Below are positions 44,062 through 55,100 of a DNA stretch of 64,000 bases, one piece after another. The notes beneath the pieces are model-generated. The model saw only the letters and a list, made by a program, of their open reading frames with translations, ran no database searches and was not told the DNA's origin. The position numbers were made by a program, and so were the translations under genes. Each line of letters opens with the position of its first letter. The stretch's first letter is position 1. Source of the stretch: Oceaniovalibus sp. ACAM 378 (GTDB lineage: Bacteria > Pseudomonadota > Alphaproteobacteria > Rhodobacterales > Rhodobacteraceae). The stretch is taken from positions 365,789 to 429,788 of the forward strand of contig NZ_VSJK01000002.1 of NCBI RefSeq assembly GCF_008085915.1, written 5' to 3'.

Positions 44062-45144
44062 TCATATCTTTGCCCCCCGGCCAATCCGGACGCGGAAATT
44101 TGTCAGCATGTCGACCGCCAGCAGGAAAAACAGCAGCATGCCCTGAAATGCCTGAATCGACGCCGACGGCAGGCCCAGCATGAATTGCGCCAGTTCGCCG
44201 CCGATATAGGTCAGCGCCATCAGCAATCCGGCCAGCAGGATGCCAACGGGATGCAGCCGCCCCAGAAAGGCAACGATGATCGCGGTAAACCCATAGCCGA
44301 CGTTGAAATCGATCCCGATCTGCCCGGCTGGCCCCGAGACTTCGAACATGCCGGCCAGCCCGGCCAGCGCGCCCGAGACGCCCATGCAGAACAGCACCAG
44401 CCGCCCGGGATTGACCCCACCAAAGCGTGCGGCACGCGGGCTTTGCCCGGCCAGACGGATGTGAAACCCGGTCAGATGCCGGTTCAGCAGAATATAGGCA
44501 AAGATCACCGAAATGAACGCCGCGACCACGCCCCAGTGCATGCCCGTCCCGGCGATCAGCTCGCCATTCGAGGCCGCGCTGTATTGTTGCAGATTGCGTG
44601 ACCCGGGAAACCCGCCACCCTCAGGATTGCGCAGTGGGCCAAGCGCCATCGAGGCGACAAGCTGTTCGGCAACATAGACCAGCAACAGCGACACAAGGAT
44701 TTCGTTGGTGCCAAATCGAACCCGCAGCAATCCGGGTATCATCGCCCACAGGAACCCGCCAAGCGCCCCGGCAAGCACCATCAGCGGAAAGACGATGAAC
44801 AGGTCGGCAGGGTAAAACGCCAGCCCCACCGCAGCGCCGCAGATCGCGCCGATGATATATTGCCCCTCGGCGCCGATGTTCCACACCCCGGCACGAAACC
44901 CGAGTGACAGTCCGATGGCGATCAGGATCAGCGGCGCCGCCTTGACCAGCAACTGTGGACGGGAATAGGCGGCAAATTGTTCGTTGAACAGCGGATCCCA
45001 GAATATTGTGCGGATCGCCACAAAGGGATCTTTGCCAAGCAGGGCGAACATCACGCCGCCCGCAATCATCGTCAGGATCACCGCCAGCACTGGTGTGGCC
45101 ACCATCCACGCCCGCGATGGTTCGGGCCGCTTTTCCAGCCGCAT
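44062..45144 (-). CDS. Nucleoside/purine-type ABC transporter permease 1 (NupP-like)
   Basis: This 360-residue permease starts MRLEKRPEPSRAW, a typical N-terminus of this group. The conserved block LGFRAGVWNIGAEGQYIIGAICGA lies near 80-105, then PGLLRVRFGTNEILVSLLLVYVAEQL and GFTAIIVAFLGRLHPVGI. An in-frame GTG four codons upstream is an alternative start; neither has a strong ribosome-binding site. It lies 39 bases after the ATPase gene. Together with the next gene it forms the membrane channel of the purine transporter. Confidence 0.9.
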   Translation of the reverse strand: MRLEKRPEPSRAWMVATPVLAVILTMIAGGVMFALLGKDPFVAIRTIFWDPLFNEQFAAYSRPQLLVKAAPLILIAIGLSLGFRAGVWNIGAEGQYIIGAICGAAVGLAFYPADLFIVFPLMVLAGALGGFLWAMIPGLLRVRFGTNEILVSLLLVYVAEQLVASMALGPLRNPEGGGFPGSRNLQQYSAASNGELIAGTGMHWGVVAAFISVIFAYILLNRHLTGFHIRLAGQSPRAARFGGVNPGRLVLFCMGVSGALAGLAGMFEVSGPAGQIGIDFNVGYGFTAIIVAFLGRLHPVGILLAGLLMALTYIGGELAQFMLGLPSASIQAFQGMLLFFLLAVDMLTNFRVRIGRGAKI

Positions 45145-45183
45145 CACGAAGTGCACCGAAGGTCATCGGCACGGAATTTCTGC

Positions 45184-46713
45184 TTAACCGGATACATGCG
45201 CAACCTCCATGTCGTGGGCGCCGCCAAGCATCAGCCCGATGTCCTCGACGCTCAGATCATGGGTCGGGCGCGACGGCGACAGGCGGCCCTCGTTCAGGGC
45301 GCTGAACCGGTCGGAAATTTCCATCAGTTCATCCAGATCCTGACTGATCACGACCACAGCCGCGCCTCGGCCCGCCAGATCGAGCAGCGCCTGCCGGATT
45401 GCCGCGGCGGCACTGGCGTCGACGCCCCAGGTCGGCTGATTGACTGCGAGAACCAGCGGTTCCTGCAAAATCTCGCGGCCGATGACGAATTTCTGCAAGT
45501 TGCCGCCCGACAGTGCCCGTGCCGCCTTGCCGGGGCCGGGGGTGCGCACGTCGTAGGTCTTGATGATTTCCTCGGCGAAACTGCGGGCGCGGCGCCAGTC
45601 GAGAAACCCGTTCTTGGCCAACCCCTTGCGTTGATACCCGGTCAGCATGGCATTTTCGGTCAGGCTCATGTCCGGGGCGGCGGCGTGGCCCAGCCGTTCC
45701 TCGGGGGCGGTCAGCACGCCGATTTCACGGCGGGCGGTCGGACCAGATGTGCCGATGTCGCGCCCGTTTACCGTGATCGCGCCGATAGGGGCAAGGGTTT
45801 CGCCCGACAATGCGGCCAGCAATTCGTCCTGCCCGTTGCCCGCAACGCCGCCAATTCCCAAAACCTCGCCCGCGCGGACCTGAAAGGACACATCGCGCAA
45901 CCGAGTGCCAAAAGCATGGGTGGGGTCCAGCGACAGACCGGTCACCGAAAGCACCACTTCGCCCGCGGAACCGCCGGCATGTTCGGGCGCCTTCAGTGTT
46001 TGCCCCACCATCATTTCCGCCAGATCACCGGCGGACCGTTCTGCTGGGATACATTCGGCCACCACCCGCCCAAGCCGCAGGATCGTCGCGCCGTCGCACA
46101 GCGTGCGGATTTCCTCCAGCTTGTGCGAGATATAAAGGATCGAAGTTCCCTCGGCCGCCAGTTGCCGCAGGGTGCGGAACAGGATCTCGACCTCTTGCGG
46201 GGTCAACACGCTGGTCGGTTCGTCCATGATCAGCAGCTTGGGGTCCTGCAACAGACAGCGCACGATCTCGATCCGCTGCCGCTCGCCCGCGCTCAGATCT
46301 CCGACCCGGCGTGTGGGGTCCAGCGGCAGGCCATAAGCCTCGCTCACCTCGCGGATGCGTTCGGCAAGCGTGCGACGGGGCGGTGGATGCTCCATGCCGA
46401 GCGAGATATTCTCGGCCACATCCAGCGCGTCGAACAGGGAAAAATGCTGAAACACCATCGCAACCCCGGCAGTGCGCGCCGCCGAAGGACTGGCCGGGGC
46501 AAAGGGCGCGCCATGCATAAGCATCGCTCCGCTGTCGGGGCGCACCAGACCATAGATCATCTTGACCAGCGTCGATTTGCCCGCGCCGTTTTCACCCAGC
46601 AGCGCGTGGATCTTACCGGGGTGGATGGTGAAGGAAACGTTGTCATTCGCCACGACGCCGGGATAGGCCTTGGTGACGCCATCGATGGCCAGCAGTGGTC
46701 CGGTGTCGTTCAC
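45184..46713 (-). CDS. Nucleoside/purine-type ABC transporter ATP-binding protein (NupO-like)
   Basis: This 509-residue protein has two ATPase domains. The first has Walker A GENGAGKST at about 40-48, a Q-loop in VFQHFSLFDAL, the signature LSAGERQRIEI, Walker B LLIMDEPTSVL and the His switch ISHKLEE. The second has a degenerate Walker A (GVAGNGQDEL), the signature LSGGNLQKFVIGRE and VNQPTWGVD in the Walker B place. This pattern is standard for the BMP/Nup subgroup. It overlaps XdhC by 4 bases, which ties the transporter to xanthine oxidation. Confidence 0.93.
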   Translation of the reverse strand: MNDTGPLLAIDGVTKAYPGVVANDNVSFTIHPGKIHALLGENGAGKSTLVKMIYGLVRPDSGAMLMHGAPFAPASPSAARTAGVAMVFQHFSLFDALDVAENISLGMEHPPPRRTLAERIREVSEAYGLPLDPTRRVGDLSAGERQRIEIVRCLLQDPKLLIMDEPTSVLTPQEVEILFRTLRQLAAEGTSILYISHKLEEIRTLCDGATILRLGRVVAECIPAERSAGDLAEMMVGQTLKAPEHAGGSAGEVVLSVTGLSLDPTHAFGTRLRDVSFQVRAGEVLGIGGVAGNGQDELLAALSGETLAPIGAITVNGRDIGTSGPTARREIGVLTAPEERLGHAAAPDMSLTENAMLTGYQRKGLAKNGFLDWRRARSFAEEIIKTYDVRTPGPGKAARALSGGNLQKFVIGREILQEPLVLAVNQPTWGVDASAAAAIRQALLDLAGRGAAVVVISQDLDELMEISDRFSALNEGRLSPSRPTHDLSVEDIGLMLGGAHDMEVAHVSG

Positions 46714-47507
46714 GCGTGTTCCCCTGTTTCGATGGTGCTGAGGTGGTTCACAGACAATAGCTGTGCCGCGACGCCTACGGCAATGGCCTGCGGGTGCTTT
46801 CCGAGTTCAGGTTGCCCGATTGGACAGCGAATTCGTGAAATTTCTTCTTTTGAATGGCCGAGTTCCGTCAGACGCCGCCGAAACCGCGCCCATTTGGTTG
46901 CCGATCCGATCAGCCCGGCATGGGCAAAGCCATGGGTCAGCAGCCGATGACAGAGATCAAGGTCAAGTGCATGGGAATAGGTCAGGATCAGGTGTCCGGC
47001 GTCGGCTGGCGCATGGCGCACGGCATCGGCGGGATTTGTCGCCACCAACTGCGTCACCGTTTCGGGGATATCGTCGGGAAAACGGTCAGCCGCCGTGTCG
47101 ATCCAGGTGATCGACAGCGCGGGCAGGGGGGACAGAACATCGACCAAAGCGCGCCCCACATGCCCCGCTCCGAAAATCCACAATGGCCGCTGGTCCGGGG
47201 CGGAAAAAGTCACCGCGCGTTCCCACCCAAGGGTCACGGCGCCGCCACAGCACTGGCCCAGATCGGGACCAAGGGGAAAGGTCTGCGGATCGGGCATGGC
47301 GCCACTTGCCAGCGCCGCGCGCGCGATTTCCATCGCCCGCCATTCCAGAGCGCCACCACCGATCGTGCCCACAATGCCATCGGCCCTGACGATCATCTGC
47401 GTGCCGGTTTCCCGGGGGATAGACCCCCGGGTGCGCAGTACGGTTATGCGGATCGCGTCAGCCACGGCGGGATCAGCGCAGACCGACAGAGAACGTCGTC
47501 CGGGCAT
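46710..47507 (-). CDS. xdhC: Xanthine dehydrogenase accessory protein XdhC
   Basis: This 265-residue protein inserts sulfurated molybdenum cofactor into XdhB. The N-terminal XdhC/CoxI domain shows RGSIPRETGTQMIV, GTIGGGALEWRAMEIA and LGPDLGQCCGGAVTLG. The C-terminal Rossmann domain begins PLWIFGAGHVGRALVDVL (about 108-125) and ends with GLIGSATKWARFRRRL. It follows xdhB after 33 bases and overlaps the transporter ATPase, a common xdhABC order. The N-terminus is a little shorter than in some homologues, but no better upstream start exists in frame before the xdhB stop. Confidence 0.94.
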   Translation of the reverse strand: MPGRRSLSVCADPAVADAIRITVLRTRGSIPRETGTQMIVRADGIVGTIGGGALEWRAMEIARAALASGAMPDPQTFPLGPDLGQCCGGAVTLGWERAVTFSAPDQRPLWIFGAGHVGRALVDVLSPLPALSITWIDTAADRFPDDIPETVTQLVATNPADAVRHAPADAGHLILTYSHALDLDLCHRLLTHGFAHAGLIGSATKWARFRRRLTELGHSKEEISRIRCPIGQPELGKHPQAIAVGVAAQLLSVNHLSTIETGEHA

Positions 47508-47540
47508 CCGGGAATTGCCGCGCCGGTGTGAACAACCGGC

Positions 47541-49997
47541 TCATCCCTGCACCCGGCGCACGGCTGCCAACACCTGTTCAGCGGTCGCCGGAGCATTCAG
47601 GGCAGGATAGGCTTGGCCGCAAGCCGCCACCGCATCCGACAGCGCCATCAGTGTGGAAATCCCCAGCATCAGGGGCGGTTCGCCCACCGCCTTGGACCGG
47701 TAAACCGTTTCCACGGGGCTTTCGCCGTCCCACAGCGCCACGTTGAAAATGTCGGGGCGATCTGAACAGGCGGGGATTTTATAGGTGCTGGGGGCATGGG
47801 TGCGCAGCCGCCCTGCATCGTCCCAGACCAGTTCTTCGGTCGTCAGCCAACCCGCGCCCTGCACATACCCGCCTTCAATCTGGCCGATGTCCACCGCAGG
47901 ATTGAGCGAGGCACCGCAATCATGCAGCAGATCGGCCCGCAGGATGCGATTTTCGCCGGTCAGCGTGTCGATCACCACTTCGGTCACCGCCGCACCATAG
48001 GCAAAATAGAAGAACGGCCGCCCGCGCCCGGCGATCCTGTCCCACGAAATGTCGGGCGTGGCATAAAATCCGGTCGCACTCAGCGACACACGGTTCATAT
48101 AGGCGACCGCAGCCGCCTCGGCGAAGGTATAGACCGCATCGGCCACACGGACCTTACCCTGAGAAAACACCACCGTTGCCGGATCGGCCTGATGCAATCC
48201 GGCCAGACAAACGGCGATCCGGTCGCGGATCGTGTCGCAGGCCGCCTGCACCGCCATACCGTTGAGATCGCTGCCCGATGAGGCGGCGGTGGCGGAAGTG
48301 TTGGGCACCTTGGCCGTATCCGTTGCGGTAATCTTGACCGCCGAGACCTCGACCCCGAACCGCGCCGCCGCCACTTGCGCGACCTTCTGGAACAACCCCT
48401 GTCCCATTTCGGTGCCGCCATGGTTCATGTGGATCGACCCGTCCTGATACACATGCACCAGCGCCCCCGCCTGATTCAGGTGGGTCAGGGTGAAGGAAAT
48501 ACCGAACTTGACCGGGGTCAGCGCAATGCCGCGTTTCAGCACGGGATTGGCTTCGTTCCACTGTGCCACCTTTTCGCGCCGCGCGGTATAATCCGATGTC
48601 GCGACCAGTTGCTCCACGAGTCCGTGCAGAATGAAATCGGTGACCGGCATGTGATAGGGCGTCGTCTGCACACCCGGCGGCAAGGTCGGCTCGGCGCATG
48701 GTCCGGCCTCGGTCTCTGTCGCCCCGCGCGAGGCAAGATCCAGATGGTGATCTGCCGTGGGCAATGGTCTTGCTGCTTTCGCAGAAGGCGAGGAAGCCTG
48801 CGCCACAGCATCTGCCGTTGTGCCGTCCATCGGCGCATCATAGAAATTCAGCCGTCGCACGGCCAGCGGATCACGGCCCACGGCATGGGCCAGATGATCC
48901 AGAACACGTTCGATCCCCACCATCCCCTGCGGCCCGCCGAAACCGCGAAACGCGGTGGCGGATTGGGTGTTGGTTTTCCAGCGGTGCGATTCAATCCGCA
49001 CATCCGGCAGATAATACGCGTTGTCGGCATGCAGCATGGCCCGGTCGGCCACCGGCAGCGACAAATCCTGCGCCCAGCCGCAACGGACATGCTGCACGAA
49101 CTCCAGCCCCAGAATGCGCCCTTCGTCGTCATGCCCGACGCGGTAGGTGATGCGGAAATCGTGCCGCTTGCCGGTAATCACCATGTCGTCGTCGCGGTCA
49201 TAGCGCATCTTGCAAGGCCGACGGGTGGCCCGCGCCGCAACCGCACAGATCACCGCCAGAGCGTTGGCCTGACTTTCCTTGCCGCCGAACCCGCCGCCCA
49301 TGCGCCGCACTTCAACGCGAACCGCATGCATCGGCACGCCCAGAGCTTCGGCCACCTTATGTTGGATCTCGGTCGGGTGCTGGGACGAGGTGTGAACGAT
49401 CATGTCGCTCCCCTCTTGCGGCAGGGCGAGGGCGACCTGACCCTCAAGGTAAAAATGTTCCTGCCCGCCAAGTTCCAGGGTGCCGTCGATCACATGGGGC
49501 GCGGCGGTGATGGCGCTTGCCGCGTCGCCCTGGCCGTATATGCGCGGACCCTCTTCGAACCGGCTGTCCGCCGCGCGCGCCTCATCAATGGTCAGCAGCG
49601 CAGGAAGCGGATCATAGGTCACCTTGGCCAGCCGCGCTGCCTTGCGCGCGGCAAGATGGCTGGTGGCGATGACGACAAACACCGGTTGCCCGACATAGTG
49701 GACCGTGCCGTTGGCAAGCACCGGTTCATCATGGACCGAAGGCGAGACGTCATTTTCAAAAGGCAGGTTTTCGGCTGTCAGCACGGCGACAACGCTCGGC
49801 GCGGTGCGTACGGCGTCCAGATCGATCGACAGAATACGCCCATGGGCAATTTCGGACAGGCCAAAGGCGAGATGCAGGCAGTCCGCAGGCACAGGAATGT
49901 CATCGACATAACGCGCGGCGCCCTGAACGTGCAGGCGCGCGGCGTCATGGGGCAGGGGGTGGTTTACCGGATCGGGGGCGGCGACCGTGTCTTTCAT
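47541..49997 (-). CDS. xdhB: Xanthine dehydrogenase molybdenum-binding subunit
   Basis: This 818-residue large subunit starts at an ATG overlapping the xdhA stop (ATGA). The aldehyde-oxidase a/b hammerhead domain lies at about 25-130, and the molybdopterin-binding region follows: [12 protein letters not shown] (about 235), [11 protein letters not shown] (about 345) and FSQGKVR. The catalytic Glu is in [11 protein letters not shown] near residue 765. It oxidises hypoxanthine to xanthine and urate together with XdhA. A 294-residue longer frame exists upstream but runs through xdhA and is not real. Confidence 0.95.
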   Translation of the reverse strand: MKDTVAAPDPVNHPLPHDAARLHVQGAARYVDDIPVPADCLHLAFGLSEIAHGRILSIDLDAVRTAPSVVAVLTAENLPFENDVSPSVHDEPVLANGTVHYVGQPVFVVIATSHLAARKAARLAKVTYDPLPALLTIDEARAADSRFEEGPRIYGQGDAASAITAAPHVIDGTLELGGQEHFYLEGQVALALPQEGSDMIVHTSSQHPTEIQHKVAEALGVPMHAVRVEVRRMGGGFGGKESQANALAVICAVAARATRRPCKMRYDRDDDMVITGKRHDFRITYRVGHDDEGRILGLEFVQHVRCGWAQDLSLPVADRAMLHADNAYYLPDVRIESHRWKTNTQSATAFRGFGGPQGMVGIERVLDHLAHAVGRDPLAVRRLNFYDAPMDGTTADAVAQASSPSAKAARPLPTADHHLDLASRGATETEAGPCAEPTLPPGVQTTPYHMPVTDFILHGLVEQLVATSDYTARREKVAQWNEANPVLKRGIALTPVKFGISFTLTHLNQAGALVHVYQDGSIHMNHGGTEMGQGLFQKVAQVAAARFGVEVSAVKITATDTAKVPNTSATAASSGSDLNGMAVQAACDTIRDRIAVCLAGLHQADPATVVFSQGKVRVADAVYTFAEAAAVAYMNRVSLSATGFYATPDISWDRIAGRGRPFFYFAYGAAVTEVVIDTLTGENRILRADLLHDCGASLNPAVDIGQIEGGYVQGAGWLTTEELVWDDAGRLRTHAPSTYKIPACSDRPDIFNVALWDGESPVETVYRSKAVGEPPLMLGISTLMALSDAVAACGQAYPALNAPATAEQVLAAVRRVQG

Positions 49998-51403
49998 GGC
50001 GTAACCTCCAGCACCCGAGTGGCGCCACCCAGATCCTCCAACAGATACCGCGTCAGCAATCCGCGCGCCGCATCCATCCGGTATGTTGCACTGGCGCGCA
50101 TGTCGCTGAGCGGCTGGAAATCCTTCTCCCAGGAGTCCCAGGCGGCGGCGACCGCTTCGGGGCCCCATTCCTGTCCGCTCAGTACAGCTTCGACCGCATG
50201 GGCGCGTTTCGGGATGCCAGCCATGCCGCCAAAGGCGATCCGTGCCTTGGTCACCCGGCCCTCGTCGATGGTCAGGTTGAAACAGCCGCAAAGCGCGCTG
50301 ATGTCCTGATCGAAGCGTTTGGAAACCTTATAGCATTTCAGTCGGTCGGGCCGGTCTGCTCCGGGGCGCGGAATGCTGACCCCGGCGACAAATTCGCCCG
50401 GGCGGCGGTCCTGTTTGCCGTATTCGAGGAAGAAATCCTCAAGCGGCAGGTCGCGGGCACCGTCACGATGCGCAAGATGCAGTGTCGCGCCCAGAGCGAT
50501 CAGCGCCGGGGGGCAGTCGCCGATCGGCGATCCGTTGGCGATATTGCCGCCGATGGTGGCGGCATTCCTGACCTGCACACTGGCATAGCGGCGGATCAAC
50601 TCGGCAAAATCCGGGTAATGCGGCGCGATTGCAGGATGCAGTTCGGCCAGTGTGACACCGGCACCAATGCGGATCGTGTCGTCGGACGCTTCGATATCGC
50701 GCATGTCCTCGATGCCATTCAGAAATGCCATGGGGGACAGTGCGCGCAGCCCCTTGGTGACCCAAAGCCCCACATCGGTGGCCCCGGCAATCAGGGTTGC
50801 GTCAGGGTTGTCGGCATACCAGTCGGCCAGTTCCAGCTTGGTGGCGGGCCGGAACGCAGATGCCGTGTCGGTGGTGCCTGCTGTTGTCATTCCGGCATCG
50901 AAAACCGGTGGCGCGAACCAGTCGGGAACCGGTTGCTTTGCCGCTGCCTCGGCGGCGCGCACAATCGGCGCATAGCCGGTACAGCGGCACAGGTTGCCCG
51001 CCAGTTGGTCGTCGTGGTCCGTCGCGCCGTTCAGATGCGCGGTGGCCATCGCCACCACAAATCCGGGCGTGCAGAAACCGCATTGCGATCCGTGATGGTC
51101 GATCATTGACTGCTGCACAGGATGCAGCGCGCCATCCGGCCCGGTCAGCCCCTCGACGGTGGTGACCGATGCGCCTTCGAGTTGGGGCAGGAACAGGATG
51201 CAGGCGTTGAACGCGCGGTGCAGGGTCTCGCCATTGCGCGAGGTGGTGACCATGACCGAGCAGGCGCCACAGTCGCCTTCGTTGCAGCCCTCTTTGGTAC
51301 CGGTCAGTCCTCGGGTGTCGCGTAGCCAGTCCAGCAAAGTTCGGGTGGGCGGCTGGCCGTCCACCGTCACGGTTTCACCGTTCAGAAGGAACGTCGTCGT
51401 CAT
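49994..51403 (-). CDS. xdhA: Xanthine dehydrogenase small subunit (2Fe-2S and FAD domains)
   Basis: This 469-residue subunit begins [16 protein letters not shown]. The plant-type 2Fe-2S cluster has its cysteines in [13 protein letters not shown] (about 38-50). The second 2Fe-2S domain has [13 protein letters not shown] and GNLCRCTGY (about 100-145), and the FAD domain has [15 protein letters not shown] (about 200) and [15 protein letters not shown] (about 285). It transfers electrons from XdhB to NAD. An ATG 12 codons upstream (51439) is possible, but homologous proteins start at the LNGE strand. It is the first gene of the leftward purine operon. Confidence 0.94.
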   Translation of the reverse strand: MTTTFLLNGETVTVDGQPPTRTLLDWLRDTRGLTGTKEGCNEGDCGACSVMVTTSRNGETLHRAFNACILFLPQLEGASVTTVEGLTGPDGALHPVQQSMIDHHGSQCGFCTPGFVVAMATAHLNGATDHDDQLAGNLCRCTGYAPIVRAAEAAAKQPVPDWFAPPVFDAGMTTAGTTDTASAFRPATKLELADWYADNPDATLIAGATDVGLWVTKGLRALSPMAFLNGIEDMRDIEASDDTIRIGAGVTLAELHPAIAPHYPDFAELIRRYASVQVRNAATIGGNIANGSPIGDCPPALIALGATLHLAHRDGARDLPLEDFFLEYGKQDRRPGEFVAGVSIPRPGADRPDRLKCYKVSKRFDQDISALCGCFNLTIDEGRVTKARIAFGGMAGIPKRAHAVEAVLSGQEWGPEAVAAAWDSWEKDFQPLSDMRASATYRMDAARGLLTRYLLEDLGGATRVLEVTP

Positions 51404-51524
51404 CGGGTTACCCGCCGCCTTCTCTGCACTTCGGGCCATCGCGCCCCCACCCGATGCGGCGTAAAGCGGTGGGCGCGGCCCTTGTATTCACAGCAAAGCC
51501 CGGATTGGATCACAACGCAAGGGG

Positions 51525-52013
51525 TCAGAGCGTTTGGGCCAGCGCATTCAACTGTTTCGCCGTCGTTCCCCAGCCCGCATGGAACCCCATTGCCGCGTGT
51601 TTCCCGGTGTCTTCGGGCATTGCGTGCAGGGCGGTGGCGACATAGCGGGTGCCGTTGCCTTCGGCGCTCAGGGTCATGTCGGCGGTCATCGGAAACTCCA
51701 TCGGGCCAGAGCCGAACCGCCGAGGGACAAACCCGGGGCCAAGCGCGCTCGTCCAGACCAGACGGCGCAGCGGTTCGACCAACAACACACAGCCCGGCGG
51801 TTCATTGATGGTGCCGTGGCCCGGGACTTCCATTGTAATGCCGAACATTCCGCCGGGGGTCAGATCAAGCGCAATATCGGTGATTTCAACCGGGTGCGGT
51901 GCGAACCAGCGGCGCAGCAACTCGGGTTCGGTCAGGCAGCGCCAGACCTTTTCCGGCGGTGCTTCGAGCAGGCGGTCGATCACGAGGGAGGTCTCGGCGG
52001 TCGTGTCGGTCAT
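51525..52013 (-). CDS. SRPBCC/AHSA1-family protein
   Basis: This is a 162-residue START-like fold protein. LVIDRLLEAPPEKVWRCLTEPELLRRWFAP at the N-terminus, TPGGMFGITMEVPGHG in the middle and the long C-terminal helix HAGWGTTAKQLNALAQTL are typical of the activator-of-Hsp90-like (AHSA1/DUF1211-unrelated) polyketide-cyclase group. Such proteins bind hydrophobic ligands, and many lie with ArsR regulators, but none is seen here. It faces away from dnaE across a 130-base gap that must hold both promoters. Confidence 0.88.
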   Translation of the reverse strand: MTDTTAETSLVIDRLLEAPPEKVWRCLTEPELLRRWFAPHPVEITDIALDLTPGGMFGITMEVPGHGTINEPPGCVLLVEPLRRLVWTSALGPGFVPRRFGSGPMEFPMTADMTLSAEGNGTRYVATALHAMPEDTGKHAAMGFHAGWGTTAKQLNALAQTL

Positions 52014-52143
52014 GGTGACAGTTCCTTTTTACAGCCTGTCGAACAGCCACTCGCATCCCGAGATTCGACGCAAGCGAAAACTCACCCAGCAACTCACTTT
52101 TTCATCACTTTCCGTTCCCCCACCAGCGCGATACCCTGCGCCC

Positions 52144-55100
52144 ATGAACAATAATCCCCGATTCATCCACCTGCGCCTGCACACCGAATATTCGTTGCTG
52201 GAAGGCGCGATCCGCCTGAAAAAGCTGCCGGGCATGTGTGCCGCCGCGAATATGCCCGCCGTTGCGGTGACCGATACGAACAACATGTTCGCCGCGCTGG
52301 AGTTTTCCGTCGCCGCCGTCGAATCGGGGGTTCAACCGATCATCGGCTGCCAGATCGATGTGGTCTTTGACCCTGCCGCCCCGGGGGAAAAGCCGCGCGA
52401 TCCGGCCCCGGTCGTGCTGCTGGCGCAGAGCGAGGTTGGGTATGGCAACCTGATGAAGCTGAACAGCGCGCTGTATCTCGACAAACATGGCGCGCGCCCC
52501 GATGTGACGCTGGACGATCTGGCGGCGCATTCTGACGGTCTGATCTGTCTGACCGGCGGTCCCGGTGGCCCGGTCGGGCGGTTGTTGCAGGCGGGGCAGG
52601 GGACCAAGGCCGAAGATCTGATGCGGCGGCTGGCCAAGACATACCCGGATCGGTTGTACGTCGAGTTGCAGCGGCATCCGGGCGAAGACGGCGTTGCGCC
52701 TGAGCCCGAGCGTCTGACCGAACGGGGCCATGTCGAAATGGCCTATGCGATGGACCTTCCGCTGGTTGCGACGAACGATGTGTATTTCCCGAAGACGGAT
52801 ATGTACGAGGCGCATGACGCCCTGATCTGCATTGCCGATGGCGCCTATGTCGATCAGCAGGGGCCGCGCCGCCGCCTGACGCCGCAGCATTATTTCAAAT
52901 CGCCGCGTGAGATGGCCGCGCTGTTCGCCGATCTGCCCGAAGCTCTGGAAAACACCGTGGAGATCGCCCGCCGCTGCGCGGTCAAATCAGTCCGCCGCGA
53001 TCCAATCCTGCCGAAGTTCGCCGAGAACGAGGTGGCCGAGCTGCGGCGGCAGGCGCAGGAGGGGTTGGTCGAGCGGTTGAAGGTGATCCCCCACGCCGTG
53101 CCGGTCGAAGACTACGAGAAACGGCTGGAATTCGAGCTGGGCATCATCGAGGGCATGGGATTTCCCGGCTATTTCCTGATCGTGGCCGATTTTATCAAAT
53201 GGGCCAAGGATCATGAAATTCCGGTCGGCCCCGGGCGCGGGTCGGGTGCGGGTTCGCTTGTCGCCTATGCGCTGACGATCACCGACCTTGACCCGCTGCG
53301 CTATTCCTTGCTGTTCGAGAGGTTCCTGAACCCCGAACGTGTGTCGATGCCCGACTTTGACATCGACTTTTGCATGGATCGCCGGGAAGAGGTGATCCGC
53401 TATGTTCAGGACAAATACGGCCGCGACAAGGTGGGGCAGATCATCACCTTCGGCGCTTTGCTGTCCAAGGCGGCGGTGCGCGACGTCGGGCGTGTGTTGC
53501 AGATGCCCTATGGTCAGGTTGACCGCCTGTCGAAGATGATTCCGGTCGAGGGGGTGAAGCCCGTCTCGATCGAAAAGGCATTGGCGGATGAGCCGCGCCT
53601 GCGCGAAATGGCGCGGGATGAAGAGGTGGTGAAACGCCTGCTGGACTACGGCCAGCAGGTCGAGGGCCTGCTCAGGAACGCCTCCACCCACGCCGCCGGT
53701 GTGGTGATCGGCGACCGGCCATTGGACGAGCTGGTGCCGCTGTACCAGGACCCAAGATCCGACATGCCCGCAACCCAGTTCAATATGAAATGGGTGGAGC
53801 AGGCCGGGTTGGTCAAGTTCGACTTTCTGGGCCTGAAAACCCTGACGGTGATCCAGAACGCCATTGATCTGATTATTGCCAAGGACGACGCCGGCACAAT
53901 GCAGGGGCGGGCGTTGCATGTTTCGGCAGACGGACGCACCCTGTACGAGCCCCCCGAGGGCGGCGAGAACGACATCGCGCTGATCCCGCTGGACGACAAG
54001 GCGTCCTATGACCTTTACGCCAGCGCCAAGACGGTCGCGGTGTTTCAGGTGGAATCCAGCGGCATGATGGACGCCCTGCGCCGGATGAGGCCGACCTGTA
54101 TCGAGGATATCGTCGCGCTGGTTGCGCTGTATCGGCCCGGTCCGATGGAGAATATCCCGACCTATTGCGAGGTGAAGAACGGGCAGAAAAAGCTTGAATC
54201 GATCCACCCGTCGATTGATCACATCCTCAAGGAAACCCAAGGCATCATCGTCTATCAGGAACAGGTGATGGAGATTGCACAGGTCATGGCGGGTTATTCG
54301 CTGGGCGGTGCCGACCTGTTGCGCCGTGCCATGGGCAAAAAGATCGCCGCCGAAATGGCCAAGGAGCGCCCAAAGTTCGAATCCGGCGCCAAGGCCAACG
54401 GTGTGGACAAGAAGAAGGCGACCGAGGTTTTCGACCTTCTGGAAAAATTCGCCAACTACGGTTTCAACAAATCCCACGCCGCTGCCTATGCCGTCGTCAG
54501 CTATCAGACGGCATGGCTCAAGGCGAACCACCCGGTCGAATTCATGGCCGGTGTGATGAACTGCGATATCCACCTGACCGACAAGCTGGCGGTTTATGCC
54601 GAAGAGGTCCGGCGCGGCCTGAAAATCGAAATCGTTCCGCCCTGCGTGAACCGGTCACAGGCGACGTTCACGGTCAAGGATGGCAAGGTTCTCTATGCGC
54701 TGGGCGCGCTGAAGAATGTCGGCACCGAGGCGATGAAACTGATCACCGGCGCACGGATGGTCGAGGGGCGCGACAGGCCCTTTGCCACGCTGTTCGATCT
54801 GGCGCGGCGCGCCGATCTGAAGCGGGTGGGAAAGCGCCCGATGGAGATGCTGGCCCGCGCCGGTGCGTTTGACGAGCTGGACCCGAACCGCCGCCGGGTG
54901 TTTGAATCGCTCGATGCGCTGGTTGGGTATTCCGCCGCGATCCACGATCAGAAATCATCCAATCAGGTATCGCTGTTCGGCGATGCGGGCGATGATCTGC
55001 CCGAACCGCGCCTGTCGCCGCTGGCCGACTGGTTGCCGATGGAAAAGCTGGCCGAGGAACACAAGGCGATCGGTTTCTATCTGTCGGGTCATCCGTTGGA

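Noticed and set aside
47508..47540. Frameshift between xdhB and xdhC
   Set aside because: The frames match, but a genuine TGA ends xdhB at its normal C-terminus and xdhC has its own ATG; both proteins look complete.
51649..52143. N-terminal extension of DnaE
   Set aside because: This stretch is antisense to the SRPBCC gene, and DnaE homologues begin at the RFIHLRLHTEYS strand.
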